Below, piece after piece: positions 16,301 to 23,668 of a stretch of 64,000 nucleotides of DNA (positions are counted from its first letter, which is position 1; every line of letters begins with the position of its first letter). The DNA is from Pullichristensenella excrementipullorum (lineage in GTDB: Bacteria; Bacillota; Clostridia; Christensenellales; Aristaeellaceae). A model generated the notes under the pieces. It did no database searches and was not told the origin of the DNA. It saw nothing but the letters and a program-made list of their open reading frames with translations. Position numbers and translations under genes: made by a program. The DNA lies in contig DVOU01000039.1 in assembly GCA_018713365.1 (NCBI GenBank), positions 1-64,000 of the forward strand, in the 5' to 3' direction.

Positions 16301-18432
16301 TTGAAGAGGCGAAGCGGCAGCGCGGCGAGCGGTTTACCATCAAGCAGATGGAGCGCACGCGCAAGGGTCTGGAGGCCCGGCTTAAGAAACTCAACGATCA
16401 GAGCCGCAAGGACGATGTAGTGACCTTTGAGCAGTTGGGCGTTGACCGCCTGTTTGTGGACGAGAGCCATGCGTTCAAAAACCTGTTTCTATACACAAAG
16501 ATGGTCAACGTGGCCGGCATCCAGCAGACGGACGCGCAAAAGAGCTCGGATATGTTCCTCAAATGCCGGTACATGGATGAAATTACCGGTGGGCGCGGCA
16601 TTGTCTTCGCCACGGGAACGCCCGTCTCCAATTCCATGGTGGAACTGTATACCATCATGCGCTATCTGCAATATTCAACGCTGGAGCGCATGGGCATGCG
16701 GCATTTCGATTCCTGGGCGGCGACGTTTGGCGATACTGTATCCGCAATAGAATTGGCCCCGGAAGGCACCGGCTACCGCGCCAGGACGCGCTTCGCCCGG
16801 TTCTTCAACCTGCCGGAATTGATTTCCGTATTCAAGGAGGCAGCGGATATTCAGACGGCGGATATGCTATCGCTGCCTGTCCCGGAGGCGGAGTTTGTGA
16901 ATGTCACCCTGAAGCCCAGCGAAATCCAACGGGAATATGTATCGTCCTTCTCGGAACGCGCGGACAGGGTGCGCAGCGGCGCGGTCGATCCCTCCGTAGA
17001 CAATATGCTGCGTATTACCAATGACGGCCGGAAATGCGCGCTGGATCAGCGGCTGATGCAGGAAATGCTTCCGGACGACGAAGGCAGCAAGGTCAACGCC
17101 TGCGTGCGGAACGCCTTTGCCATCTGGCAGAGCGGCATAGAAAAACGGACGGCACAGCTCATCTTTTGCGACTTGTCCACGCCCAAGGGCGACGGCCGCT
17201 TCAACATCTATGACGATGTGCGCAACAAACTCGTCCAGATGGGCGTTCCCAGAGAGGAAATCGCCTTTATCCACGAAGCGGCGACGGAAACGCAGAAAGC
17301 GGAACTGTTTGCCCGCGTGCGCGCCGGACAGGTGCGTATCCTGCTGGGGTCTACGGCAAAACTCGGCGCGGGGACCAACGTACAGGACCGCCTGATCGCC
17401 CTGCATCATCTGGACGCGCCCTGGAAGCCCTCCGATCTGGAACAGCAGGAAGGCCGGATTCTGCGTCAGGGCAATATGAATCCAAAAGTGCAGATTTTCC
17501 GCTATGTGACGGAAGGCTCTTTCGACGCCTATATGTGGCAAATATTGGAAACCAAGCAGAAGTTCATTGCGCAAGTTATGACGAGCAAAAGCCCTGTGCG
17601 CGCCTGTCAGGACGTGGACGACACGGCTCTGTCCTACGCGGAGATCAAGGCGCTGGCGACAGGCAACCCTGAGATCAAGCAAAAGATGGATTTGGATATT
17701 CAGGTTGCGCGGCTAAAAATGCTGAAAGCGAACCATGTTTCCCAGCATTACCGGCTGGAAACCGACATCGCGAGAACCTATCCGTCGCAGATCACCGCGG
17801 AAAAGGAGCGCATAGAAAATCTGTCGCGGGACATTGACGCCTGCCAGCCCATTCTGGATCAGGGCAAGGATCATTTCCAGATAGTGATTGCCGGGAAAAG
17901 CTATACCGACCGCAAGGAGGCCGGTGCAGCGCTGATCCAGGCCTGTACCTCTGCCGGGCAGACAACGCAGGAAGTTCCCATTGGAGAATATGGCGGTTTT
18001 CAATTGATGGGGAGTTTCAACCTGTTTTCTCACAAATATGAACTGACGGTTCATGGGCGCGGCTCCTACGCCTTTGAACTTGGTGCTGATCCGTTCGGCA
18101 ATCTAACGCGCCTGAATAATATCTTCTCAGGTTTGCAGGGCAAGCTGGAACAGGCGCAACAGCGGCTTGCTACCGTAGAGGGGCAGTTGGAGAACGCCAA
18201 ACGCGAAGTGAGCCGCCCCTTCCCGCAGGAACAGGAACTCGCGGAGAAGCAGGCGCGGCTTGCGGAACTCAATTCACGCCTGAACATAGATGAACGGTCG
18301 TCCGAAGCGTCGTTGATCGACGAAGACGCGCGCGATGAGAAAGGGGACGCGCCTGAGACCGGCGATGCCGCGGACGCGCCGGAGGAATCCTTTTCGTGCG
18401 AGGCGCGCCGGATTTCTCAGGCCGTCATATAG
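10378..18432 (+). CDS. Giant DNA methylase/SNF2-type helicase of the ICE
   Basis: A 2,684-residue multidomain protein. It has an N-terminal ArdC-like region (FMDTASRMYRYSFPDQ, ~1-240), then a low-complexity Gly/Asp/Pro/Arg linker (~281-398) whose DNA also encodes tnpV. LPD-type modules (~420-1070) follow. An N6-adenine methylase-like domain carries PSCGVGNFMG (~1197) and NVPFG (~1260). A superfamily 2 helicase has Walker A CVGAGKT (~1865), FVDESH (~2027), ATGTPVSNS and the motif VI QEGRILRQGN (~2356); the tail is coiled-coil. Such proteins are thought to protect or remodel transferred DNA. ATG 10378 follows AGGAGG at 10364-10369. Confidence 0.92.
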   Translation: MAKLDSIRFLAGRWAGWVSQSPADWMRFMDTASRMYRYSFPDQLLIYAQRPNATACASLETWNTRLNRWVNRGAKGIALIDDNQQPAKLRYVFDVADTHARYGDRLPYIWRVEGRHIPPLLAHLAYTYSLPDASSLESMLSQIANQVAEDYLDDALYGIEQEMTGSRLAQLPEARRREIFHGLFESSILYETMRRCGLNPETALPERTFNNIRYFNRPRILGVLGGAVSNACENILMDIGREIRAIDRENLRIPLAKRENMVYNDFNVVKRESDTSEGGNENGIDVSAPGRLPVSESGDRIERDGTHRPVRDAAEGLSEGASSGLVSEHVADGQAGRAPVGDRPERERADGTADKPDGRAGGRDGSPERDEPVGVGAADEQYTQPGGGDRADGVDLQLIETAPDGQPEETTEDIREAEAEAASAFALPGLPTVQRQIHEIEERAAAVYAGTLPFPADVVDEILRTGGNRSGTLYRLTYNFMVGQSRDERVEYVRQEYRTGGKGFTINGADYAVWFDRSGMQIARGRTVHTAPHNTAFLSWEQVTDRIHQLLQQGEFAPQATLEGARDYVLKACAQALVYMERDVEQEYKPLLFDDPDLFAGTFPEAVERGAAFLEVQENIGMLTARLQTFAEQYAQNREMMRSPTYNPTRMSAVFERLARPWAAYQSREDFHPQEPATFITEDEVDAALTGGALYENSRLTIYAYWLTTESRTERASFLRQHYGEGGRSHAVSGADQSDEMHGARGITLRKGAAVYRLTWPNVVQRIDALIRNDLYLTASDHAKMPEYERGVMAGRILHFYRELPSDVERPFRDAYDPRPEIARMLENTDSAVSLLSAMTEAMTGIPEETEAFERISNMLFQFYDYVDGSYTIFPEPPWKATPEREQTRQLSMFDQFELPGGLPDENAVETEAEGVSIAGNEAQEETGVEGSSPPETSGTLSENAQPDEEPSAADEKAIHTAETPEEDSGEQLPENAPAIGQTLHVDGRSYEIESISALSKSVHLRDLDFQRENGYPISRVEPYSVVQGWLKEQAEPWIPGHEPGEDSPLKLVETVITLAPRSEQEEQIPSPPEPERHNFHITDAGLGAGGPKARFRMNMEAILLLKRIEAEGRLATPEEQETLSHYVGWGSVQEAFEADNPAWKNEHRQLLDALTPEEFDAARATTLNAFYTSPTVIQAMYEALENMGFHKGNILEPSCGVGNFMGMLPESMRDARMYGVEIDSITGRIAQQLYQRNTIVVQGFEDTSFPDNFFDVVIGNVPFGAYKVIDRQYDRHNFLIHDYFIARSVDLVRPGGVVAVISSSGTMDKQSDGMRRYVAARADLLGAIRLPRNAFQRNSGTSVVTDVLFFQKRESAAIEQPEWVGLAKTPEGFDINAYFVRHPEMILGTLSSENTQYAAQAFTVEPIPGADLAEQLRRAMQNIHGTILETELSDTDLEENIQSLPADPEVRNFSYTVVNGRIYYRENSVMNPVDLPQNTAGRVMALIQMRDSVRQLLDAQLADASDAQIEAMQRRLDAQYDNFTRAYGLINTTANRRAFQQDSGYSLLSSLEILDEDGKLKRKADIFTKRTIRKPEPVDSVDTASEALALSIGEKACVDLKFMSSLCGKTEREITDELRGVIFQNPVTHVWETSDEYLSGDVRRKLREAEDTAKAAPEYAVNAEALRRVQPKELDASEIEVRLGATWIDPVYIDRFLSDVLSVPAWMAGRTIRTQYSPVSGAWNISGKSSNSGNALIYTVYGTEKANALHLLEDALNLKDAKIYMTVQTLDGEKRVLDKKATILAQQKQEMLRAAFKEWIFKDMNRREALVKKYNELFNSVRPREYDGSHIRFVGMSPEISLMPHQKNAVAHILYGGNTLLAHCVGAGKTFQMIAAGMEARRLGLSQKNLYVVPNHLTEQWGADFLRLYPGANILVATRRDFEPANRKKFCSRIATGDYDAIIIGHSQFEKIPISRERQLAMLKNQIDDIAGAIEEAKRQRGERFTIKQMERTRKGLEARLKKLNDQSRKDDVVTFEQLGVDRLFVDESHAFKNLFLYTKMVNVAGIQQTDAQKSSDMFLKCRYMDEITGGRGIVFATGTPVSNSMVELYTIMRYLQYSTLERMGMRHFDSWAATFGDTVSAIELAPEGTGYRARTRFARFFNLPELISVFKEAADIQTADMLSLPVPEAEFVNVTLKPSEIQREYVSSFSERADRVRSGAVDPSVDNMLRITNDGRKCALDQRLMQEMLPDDEGSKVNACVRNAFAIWQSGIEKRTAQLIFCDLSTPKGDGRFNIYDDVRNKLVQMGVPREEIAFIHEAATETQKAELFARVRAGQVRILLGSTAKLGAGTNVQDRLIALHHLDAPWKPSDLEQQEGRILRQGNMNPKVQIFRYVTEGSFDAYMWQILETKQKFIAQVMTSKSPVRACQDVDDTALSYAEIKALATGNPEIKQKMDLDIQVARLKMLKANHVSQHYRLETDIARTYPSQITAEKERIENLSRDIDACQPILDQGKDHFQIVIAGKSYTDRKEAGAALIQACTSAGQTTQEVPIGEYGGFQLMGSFNLFSHKYELTVHGRGSYAFELGADPFGNLTRLNNIFSGLQGKLEQAQQRLATVEGQLENAKREVSRPFPQEQELAEKQARLAELNSRLNIDERSSEASLIDEDARDEKGDAPETGDAADAPEESFSCEARRISQAVI
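11141..11169 (+). promoter_or_regulatory. Internal promoter for nested tnpV
   Basis: TTGCAA (11141-11146), a 17-base spacer and TATAAT (11164-11169, in the context GTATATAAT) form a near-consensus sigma-A promoter inside the helicase reading frame. An AAGGAGG site lies at 11207-11213, eight bases before ATG 11222. The spacing of promoter, ribosome binding site and ORF is exactly that of an independent gene. Confidence 0.65.
11222..11572 (+). CDS. tnpV: TnpV-like protein, nested out of frame inside the helicase gene
   Basis: A 116-residue ORF in the +1 frame relative to the helicase. Family signatures are clear: start MELTYQRQGDYLFPNL, IGRFGMQRKAYLKEH, MLLTGRLDGHLLEID, then VTEALK and the terminal RAEEIVLTELIY, which match TnpV of Tn4451-type transposons over the full usual length. 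It has its own ribosome binding site (AAGGAGG, 11207-11213) and promoter (11141-11169). The opposite reading of the same bases gives a low-complexity helicase linker, so tnpV is the ancestral, constrained frame. TnpV function is unknown, possibly DNA-binding. Confidence 0.8.
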   Translation: MELTYQRQGDYLFPNLEIESSVTEPIGRFGMQRKAYLKEHHPGWYQSMLLTGRLDGHLLEIDRSANARMELLTSQMAEREDVTEALKETNQLEWVQRMNNIRSRAEEIVLTELIYN

Positions 18433-18473
18433 CCGCTGTGACAAGACCACATTTTCACGAAACATATCTATTG

Positions 18474-18506
18474 ACGGGGCAGGCGCTGCCTGCGCCGCCC
18501 CGTTTT
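18474..18506 (+). terminator. Hairpin with short T-run between helicase and YodL genes
   Basis: ACGGGGC and GGCGC pair with GCGCC and GCCCCGT around a five-base loop with one bulged A, followed by TTTT. It could attenuate readthrough from the helicase gene into the next gene, whose ribosome binding site follows at once. Confidence 0.45.
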
Positions 18507-18522
18507 CTGGGAGGGAAAAACT

Positions 18523-19902
18523 TTGGAAGAAATCCGTTTTGATATTTTGCAGCTAAAAGCCGAATACAGGAAACGGCAGTTCAGGAGCCTCCGGGAATTG
18601 TCCCAGGCCGGCCTTACCGTCGATGCGGGGCAGTATAGACAGGTATACAGCGATACCTGTCCGTCGGACGTCTCTCTGGATGAAATTTACACCCGATTCA
18701 ACTTGGACAGGCCGGAAGACTTCAAAGGCTGGTCATTGTCGGTTGGCGATATTATCCTTTTACATCAGCGCGACGGCAGCCACGCTTATTTTGTGGACAG
18801 CATAGGGTTTGAAGAAATCCCTGGCTTCTCCATGCGGCATGACCTGGAGGCATCTTTGGCGCAAGAAACGCTGGAACGGCCTGAGGCCATGATAATAACC
18901 CTCCGCGGCGCGAGCCGCGAGGAGCAGGGCTTCGCCTACACGCAGGAGGACGCAATTCTTGCCGCCAGCGGCGCGATCGGACATCTGCGGGCGGAGATGG
19001 GACAGGACGGAGAGGGTTTTCATGCGGATTGGACGAGCCATGCCGCCAGCGGGCTTCCCGACGGCTTTAACGTTTATCTCGACACGCTGATCTCTGCGTT
19101 GCGCACAAATCCCGCTTTTGACAAACCGCTGGCGAATCGGGATTCCCTGAGCCGGTATTGCTATGGGCACCGCAGCGGCAAAATCCCGGACGAAGACAAC
19201 AGCTACGCCTTCCGGGTGGACGGCGGCGAGTATTCCACGATCCTGCGCCTGACGCCTGACCGTGGCGAATACAACGTGTATGCGTACTGCTACCAGCGGG
19301 AAAAACTCGATAAAATTCTGAGCGAAATGCAGCGTACCAGGGCCCGCGCTTACACGCCGGTCTACAGGCGCGCAGCGGCCTATGCGCGTGAATCCGGCGA
19401 ATTGGAGGCATGGCGCGCCTCGCACAGGGAGAATATCGCCTGCCGTGACGCCATTGACAAGGCAATCGCAAAACACTTTGACGGGGCGCATCTGGACATG
19501 CAGGCGCTCAGCACGGTCTTTGACGCCTATGGCGCGGAGCGCGTGTATTATGTGCTCGCCAATTCGGTAATAACCAAGGAGTACGACGGCCGCTTCTCCC
19601 GCGATAATCGCGCTTGGGCGCAGGCGGAGAACGTTGCCGTCGAGCGAACGGAATTTGGCTACACCCGCAACGACGAATTTGCATGCCGGTCGCACCCCGC
19701 AGTACTGGACGGATATATCCAAATGGCGCGGCGGGAGACGGAAACGCCCGCGATAGAGAAATCCGCGATCATCCCGTATCCCTCAGGGCAATCCGGCAGG
19801 CAATCCATACGCTCCCTGCTGCGGGAAAAGCAGGCGCAAACGCGCGCTGACAGCGCGCCGCAAAAGCATCCTTCCCGAACGCCGAAGCGCGAGAGCCTTT
19901 GA
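18523..19902 (+). CDS. YodL / DUF3849 / DUF3848 protein of the ICE
   Basis: A 459-residue soluble protein. The N-terminal ~130 residues match the YodL-type domain (GWSLSVGDIILLHQRDGSHAYFVDS), followed by a DUF3849-like region (NVYLDTLISALRTNPAFDKPL) and a DUF3848-like region around VYYVLANSVI. Such proteins accompany the big helicase in clostridial ICEs; their biochemical role is unknown. The TTG start at 18523 is supported by GGAGGG 6-12 bases upstream. The following gene begins 22 bases after its stop. Confidence 0.8.
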   Translation: MEEIRFDILQLKAEYRKRQFRSLRELSQAGLTVDAGQYRQVYSDTCPSDVSLDEIYTRFNLDRPEDFKGWSLSVGDIILLHQRDGSHAYFVDSIGFEEIPGFSMRHDLEASLAQETLERPEAMIITLRGASREEQGFAYTQEDAILAASGAIGHLRAEMGQDGEGFHADWTSHAASGLPDGFNVYLDTLISALRTNPAFDKPLANRDSLSRYCYGHRSGKIPDEDNSYAFRVDGGEYSTILRLTPDRGEYNVYAYCYQREKLDKILSEMQRTRARAYTPVYRRAAAYARESGELEAWRASHRENIACRDAIDKAIAKHFDGAHLDMQALSTVFDAYGAERVYYVLANSVITKEYDGRFSRDNRAWAQAENVAVERTEFGYTRNDEFACRSHPAVLDGYIQMARRETETPAIEKSAIIPYPSGQSGRQSIRSLLREKQAQTRADSAPQKHPSRTPKRESL

Positions 19903-19924
19903 CGGTTGAAGGGATGTGACGGCC

Positions 19925-20764
19925 TTGGAATTTGCGTCTTATGAATTGTATCAAATGAAGGCTGAACCGGAAACGGACGACTGGCTGTTTCAAGAGTTTT
20001 CAGTGCTGACGGAAAAGGGATATTTCCCCACCGTGCTGGATTACAAACTCGTTTTCGCCAGTTGCCTCCAGCCCGGAACGTCTCCGGCAACGCTCTATAA
20101 ACAGTTGTCCAGCCTTGCCCAGCGGACGCACAAATTCCGCTGCGTCAACACAGGAGACGTATTGGTGCTGCGGACGGGGGCGTCCATCGCCAGTTACTTC
20201 TGGGAACACGGTGAAGCCATCCCCTTTGACGGCTTCTTTGGAAGGGCAGATGGCAATGCCGCGCCGCTGACGCCAGAGACGGAACATTATATTGTCCCCG
20301 GCAAAGCCGGTACTTGGCGTGTGATCGACGCGAAGGTCGTTGAGAACCGATGGTTTTTTCTGATGGAAAGCGAAAAGTACGGCGCAAATGCCAGGTGGAT
20401 GATCCTGGATGGCGATGGAAAGGTCGTCGAAGATGACAATGTGTCGGCCTTTGATGAGACAACGGTGCGCCGGATTCGCGCTTCCCTGAAACCTGCGGCT
20501 CCCGCGCCGGATCACAAAACGCGGGAACCTCAGCCCCGGAGACAGCTTGAAGTCTACGAACAGTATTTTGAAAACGGAGAATATCTCCGCGCGTCCAGCC
20601 CTGAGGTTGGTGTAGAGCAAAGCTATAACATGATTGACGGCAATCACAATAACCGCAAAACGAAGCCGGCCCAGAGACGGTCGGTTCGGGCGCGTTTGCG
20701 CGAAAAGCAGCGTCAATTGCATAGCGCCCAGCAGGAGAGGGATCGCGTCCTGGAAAAGCGCTGA
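19925..20764 (+). CDS. YodL-domain protein of the ICE (LPD-type)
   Basis: A 279-residue protein. Residues ~1-85 resemble the YodL fold of the upstream gene (VNTGDVLVLRTGASIASYFW near 75-95), which suggests the two are distant paralogues. A second globular part (GTWRVIDAKVVENRWFFLME) and a long basic C-terminal tail follow (VRARLREKQRQLHSAQ), shared in style with the end of the upstream protein (IRSLLREKQAQTR). TTG 19925 is chosen; a GTG at 19916 is in frame but only two bases from GAAGGG. No enzymatic motif is seen. Confidence 0.7.
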   Translation: MEFASYELYQMKAEPETDDWLFQEFSVLTEKGYFPTVLDYKLVFASCLQPGTSPATLYKQLSSLAQRTHKFRCVNTGDVLVLRTGASIASYFWEHGEAIPFDGFFGRADGNAAPLTPETEHYIVPGKAGTWRVIDAKVVENRWFFLMESEKYGANARWMILDGDGKVVEDDNVSAFDETTVRRIRASLKPAAPAPDHKTREPQPRRQLEVYEQYFENGEYLRASSPEVGVEQSYNMIDGNHNNRKTKPAQRRSVRARLREKQRQLHSAQQERDRVLEKR

Positions 20765-20779
20765 CGGCGGTGATGGCTC

Positions 20780-21496
20780 GTGGATTTGTTCAAGGCTGTC
20801 AAGGAAAATGTCACTGCGCGGCAGGCGGCGGCGCTGTATGGCCTGGAAATTGCGGAGAATGGCATGGCCTGCTGCCCCTTCCATGACGATCACACGCCGA
20901 GCCTGAAGCTGGATAAACGGTATTACTGCTTTGGGTGCCATGCCACCGGGGATGCGATAGATTTTGTCTCGACCTACTTACAGTTATCCCCGCTGGAAGC
21001 CGCGAAGCGTTTGGCCGCGGATTTCAATATCCCTTATAATTCTGACCACAGTGGGAAGCAGGATCATTCTGTTCCATTAACTGAGCGCAGGAGGGTACAA
21101 AAAGCGCAAATGGAGCGCCAAGAGTTTTTGGACTGGCGGCGCAAAACGCTTTTCGATCTGGCCGGATATTACCGCGTGTTGGAAGAGAAAAAGGAATTGT
21201 TCGCGCCGCAAACGAGGGATGAGCCGTGGTCAGAATCCTTCGTACAAAGCTGCCGCGATCAGAACCTCGTTGAACTGTACGCTTTCCTGCTTGAAAACGC
21301 GCCGGAGGAAGATCAGCGTCGGCTGTTCGCGGAGCGCACGGAAACGATAGAATCGCTGGCACAGAGAATCGACGGTGGACGCCCCCATATCCCAAATGAG
21401 CGGCAATGGCAGTTTATACAAAAGAGTCCATCGAAACCACATCCGAAAAGCCAACGACGGAATGCACCACCAAAAAGGTGTACGGAACGAGAATGA
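20780..21496 (+). CDS. CHC2 zinc-finger (DnaG-like) primase fragment protein
   Basis: A 238-residue protein whose first ~90 residues are a CHC2 zinc finger: CCPFHDDHTPS and YYCFGCHATGDAIDF give the Cys-His-Cys-Cys ligands, followed by LSPLEAAKRLAADF as in bacterial DnaG. No TOPRIM catalytic domain follows, so it is not a complete primase. It probably recognises single-stranded DNA during ICE replication or transfer, working with another subunit. It starts at GTG 20780, close behind the previous gene. Similar stand-alone CHC2 proteins are common in clostridial ICEs. Confidence 0.82.
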   Translation: MDLFKAVKENVTARQAAALYGLEIAENGMACCPFHDDHTPSLKLDKRYYCFGCHATGDAIDFVSTYLQLSPLEAAKRLAADFNIPYNSDHSGKQDHSVPLTERRRVQKAQMERQEFLDWRRKTLFDLAGYYRVLEEKKELFAPQTRDEPWSESFVQSCRDQNLVELYAFLLENAPEEDQRRLFAERTETIESLAQRIDGGRPHIPNERQWQFIQKSPSKPHPKSQRRNAPPKRCTERE

Positions 21497-21526
21497 CTTG
21501 CATTTTAGAAACTGAAGATTCGGGAG

Positions 21527-21718
21527 TTGTACGATTTGGCAGATAAGGAAAACAGACGGGACAAATATGATATTGAGCTTCCAGCGTCCATCATAGAATC
21601 CTTTGCCCGTTTCCTCGTCCCCGAAATACGCAAATACTATGACAGCGAGCAGGGGCAGCAGGAATTCGCGGAATGGCAGGAAGCACAAAAGCAGAACGCA
21701 GACGCAGAGCAACCATAA
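21527..21718 (+). CDS. Small hypothetical protein at the ICE right end
   Basis: A 63-residue acidic protein (IELPASIIESFARFLVPEIRKYYD, shown in part) with two predicted amphipathic helices and a charged tail. It starts at TTG 21527 or, with better spacing to GGGAG, TTG 21536. It ends directly before a perfect terminator, so it is the last gene of the conjugation operon. I recognise the type as a small ICE-associated protein of unknown function; no catalytic motif is present. Confidence 0.6.
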   Translation: MYDLADKENRRDKYDIELPASIIESFARFLVPEIRKYYDSEQGQQEFAEWQEAQKQNADAEQP

Positions 21719-21720
21719 AA

Positions 21721-21758
21721 CGAGGGTCAAGGCGCAAAACCTTGACCCTCGTTTTTTT
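21721..21758 (+). terminator. Perfect rho-independent terminator at ICE right end
   Basis: CGAGGGTCAAGG (21721-21732) pairs perfectly with CCTTGACCCTCG (21740-21751) around a seven-base loop, followed by seven T. It insulates the ICE operon from the tRNA gene. Confidence 0.95.
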
Positions 21759-21828
21759 GTCGCCATTACAGCCACACCATTATTGCAAAGCCGCCTTTGA
21801 AATAATAGGTGTTCGCGTAATGGCCGTT

Positions 21829-21904
21829 TGGTGGAGCGTAGGGGATTCGAACCCCTGACCTCAACGATGCGAACGTTGCGCGCTACCAACTGTGCTAACG
21901 CCCC
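21829..21904 (-). tRNA. tRNA-Ala (anticodon CGC)
   Basis: The minus strand folds as a 76-nt tRNA with encoded CCA. The acceptor stem GGGGCGT/ACGCTCC contains the G3-U70 pair that identifies alanine tRNAs. The anticodon stem CAACG/CGTTG encloses loop TTCGCAT, so the anticodon is CGC (codon GCG). The T-arm carries GGTTCGAATCC. The 3' end faces the conjugative element, which makes this gene its likely attachment site. Confidence 0.95.
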
Positions 21905-21927
21905 AAATGCTTTGTCAAGCAGGAACT

Positions 21928-21956
21928 ATTATAGCACAGGCGGGCGGCGAATGCAA
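21928..21956 (-). promoter_or_regulatory. Promoter of tRNA-Ala
   Basis: On the minus strand, TTGCAT (21951-21956), a 17-base spacer and TATAAT (21928-21933) end 24 bases before the tRNA 5' end. Confidence 0.8.
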
Positions 21957-22124
21957 GGGCATCGGCGGTGTGTGGCCGTGTTAAATTTCGTATTCCCGCC
22001 GGGCGCAGGAAGTTTCACTCCGGCATGCTTGACAGCGGCAGCGAAGGATGTTAATATCGGTTTTATAAAGGAAGCATATATTTCACCTCATCGCGCAACG
22101 ACGAGACGGCAAGGAAGGGTATCC

Positions 22125-23537
22125 ATGCAAAGTACGGCAGAAAACAAAATGGGCGTCATGCCCATCGGCAAACTGGTCCTCAACATGTCGGTGCCGCTGA
22201 TGATCTCCATGCTGGTACAGGCGCTTTACAACGTGGTGGACAGCGTCTTTGTCAGCATGGTCAGCGAAGAAGCGCTCTCGGCGGTGTCCTTCAGCTTTCC
22301 GGCGCAGAACCTGATGATCGGTCTGGCCACCGGCACGGCGGTCGGCGTCAACGCGCTTTTGTCGCGCGCCCTGGGCGCGGGCGACCGCGAGCGGGCCAAC
22401 CGCGTGGCCGAACACGGCGTGTTCCTCTCGCTGGTGGGCTACGTCGTATTTTTGCTCTTCGGCCTCTTCGGCAGCCGCGCCTTCATGCTCTCGCAGACGC
22501 ACAACATGACCATCGTGGAGTACGGCGTGGACTACCTGACGGTGGTGTGCTGCTGGTCCTTCGGCCTCTTTGGGCAGATGATCTTTGAGCGGCTGATGCA
22601 GGCCACGGGCCGTACCTTCTATACGATGATCACGCAGGGCACTGGCGCCATCATCAACATCATCCTCGACCCCATCTTCATCCTGCCGCAGGGCTACGAC
22701 ATGGGCCTGTTCAAAATGCCCATCGGCTTTGACATGGGCACCGCGGGCGCGGCCATCGCCACCGTCATCGGCCAGATCGTCGCCTTCATCCTCGCCGCCA
22801 TCATCAACCACCGCAAAAACACGGACGTCCATCTGGAGCTGAAAAAGTTCCGGCCCAGGAAACAGCTCATCACCCGCATCTACGCCATCGGCCTGCCCTC
22901 GGTGATCATGATGGCCATCGGCTCGGTGATGACCTGGCTGATGAACAAGATACTCATCGAATACACTGCGGGCAAGGAGACGGCGGCCACGGTGTTCGGC
23001 GCCTACTTCAAGCTCAACAGCTTCGTGTTCATGCCGGTGTTCGGCCTGAACAACGGCGTCATCCCCATCCTCGCCTACAACTACGGCGCGCAAAATCGCC
23101 GGCGCATGACGAAGACCATCCGCGTGTCCTTGTGCTACGCCAGCGCCTTCATGCTGCTGGGCACCGTCATCTTCCTTACCGTGCCGCAGGTGCTGCTGGG
23201 CTTTTTCAACGCCAGCGAGACGATGCTGGCCATCGGCATCCCGGCGCTGCGCATCATCGCCTCCACGTTCGTGGTCGCGGGCGTGTGCATCGTGTTGAGT
23301 TCGGTGTTTCAGGCGCTGGGGTACAGCCTCTATTCCATGCTCGTCTCTTTGGCGCGCCAGTTGATCGTGCTGGTGCCGGTGGCATGGGCGCTGGCCGTCA
23401 TCGGCCAGAGGACGGGCAACGACGACCTCGTCTGGCTCTCCTTCCCGGTGGCGGAGGTCGTTTCGGCGGCGGTGACGGCGTGGTTCTTCGTCCGCCTCAA
23501 CAAAAACGTCATCCAGACGATCCCCGACAATCCCTGA
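22125..23537 (+). CDS. MATE family multidrug/Na+ antiporter (MepA-like)
   Basis: A 470-residue inner-membrane exporter with twelve hydrophobic segments in two bundles. The N-terminus (PIGKLVLNMSVPLMISMLVQ) and VDSVFVSMV, typical of MATE helix 1-2, place it in the MepA/NorM group, which expels cationic compounds in exchange for Na+ or H+. Substrate is not predictable. ATG 22125 follows AAGGAAGG; the upstream open frame covers the tRNA gene and is not coding. It stands alone between the tRNA and a uvrA-like gene and ends at a terminator. Confidence 0.92.
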   Translation: MQSTAENKMGVMPIGKLVLNMSVPLMISMLVQALYNVVDSVFVSMVSEEALSAVSFSFPAQNLMIGLATGTAVGVNALLSRALGAGDRERANRVAEHGVFLSLVGYVVFLLFGLFGSRAFMLSQTHNMTIVEYGVDYLTVVCCWSFGLFGQMIFERLMQATGRTFYTMITQGTGAIINIILDPIFILPQGYDMGLFKMPIGFDMGTAGAAIATVIGQIVAFILAAIINHRKNTDVHLELKKFRPRKQLITRIYAIGLPSVIMMAIGSVMTWLMNKILIEYTAGKETAATVFGAYFKLNSFVFMPVFGLNNGVIPILAYNYGAQNRRRMTKTIRVSLCYASAFMLLGTVIFLTVPQVLLGFFNASETMLAIGIPALRIIASTFVVAGVCIVLSSVFQALGYSLYSMLVSLARQLIVLVPVAWALAVIGQRTGNDDLVWLSFPVAEVVSAAVTAWFFVRLNKNVIQTIPDNP

Positions 23538-23552
23538 CACGGGGCCTCTGCG

Positions 23553-23590
23553 GGCCGTCCTCGCGTTTTGCGTGTGGACGGCCTTATCTT
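23553..23590 (+). terminator. Terminator after the MATE gene
   Basis: GGCCGTCC (23553-23560) pairs with GGACGGCC (23576-23583), followed by TTATCTTT. Confidence 0.6.
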
Positions 23591-23604
23591 TGTGCGCTGG
23601 CGGA

Positions 23605-23633
23605 TTGCGCGGCGCGCTGAATTGTGCTATACT
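23605..23633 (+). promoter_or_regulatory. Promoter of the uvrA-like gene
   Basis: TTGCGC (23605-23610), a 17-base spacer and TATACT (23628-23633), 35 bases before the start codon. Confidence 0.55.
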
Positions 23634-23668
23634 GCCCATGACATACGCGGCAAAAGGAAGGACGGACA

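Larger units (their letters stand above)
806..21828 (+). mobile_element. Integrative conjugative element (CD1105-CD1117 / Tn1549-like backbone), incomplete
   Basis: The gene order coupling protein, Maff2, VirB6, PrgI, VirB4, sortase, NlpC/P60, DUF4366, methylase-helicase, YodL proteins, CHC2 protein is the familiar type IV secretion backbone of Firmicutes ICEs. All genes are co-directional except one toxin-antitoxin cassette. GC content is visibly lower than the chromosome to the right. The right end abuts the 3' end of a tRNA-Ala gene at 21829. No relaxase, integrase or excisionase is found, and the coupling protein is truncated at the left, so the element is either broken or continues beyond the junction. 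Boundaries are inferred. Confidence 0.75.
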
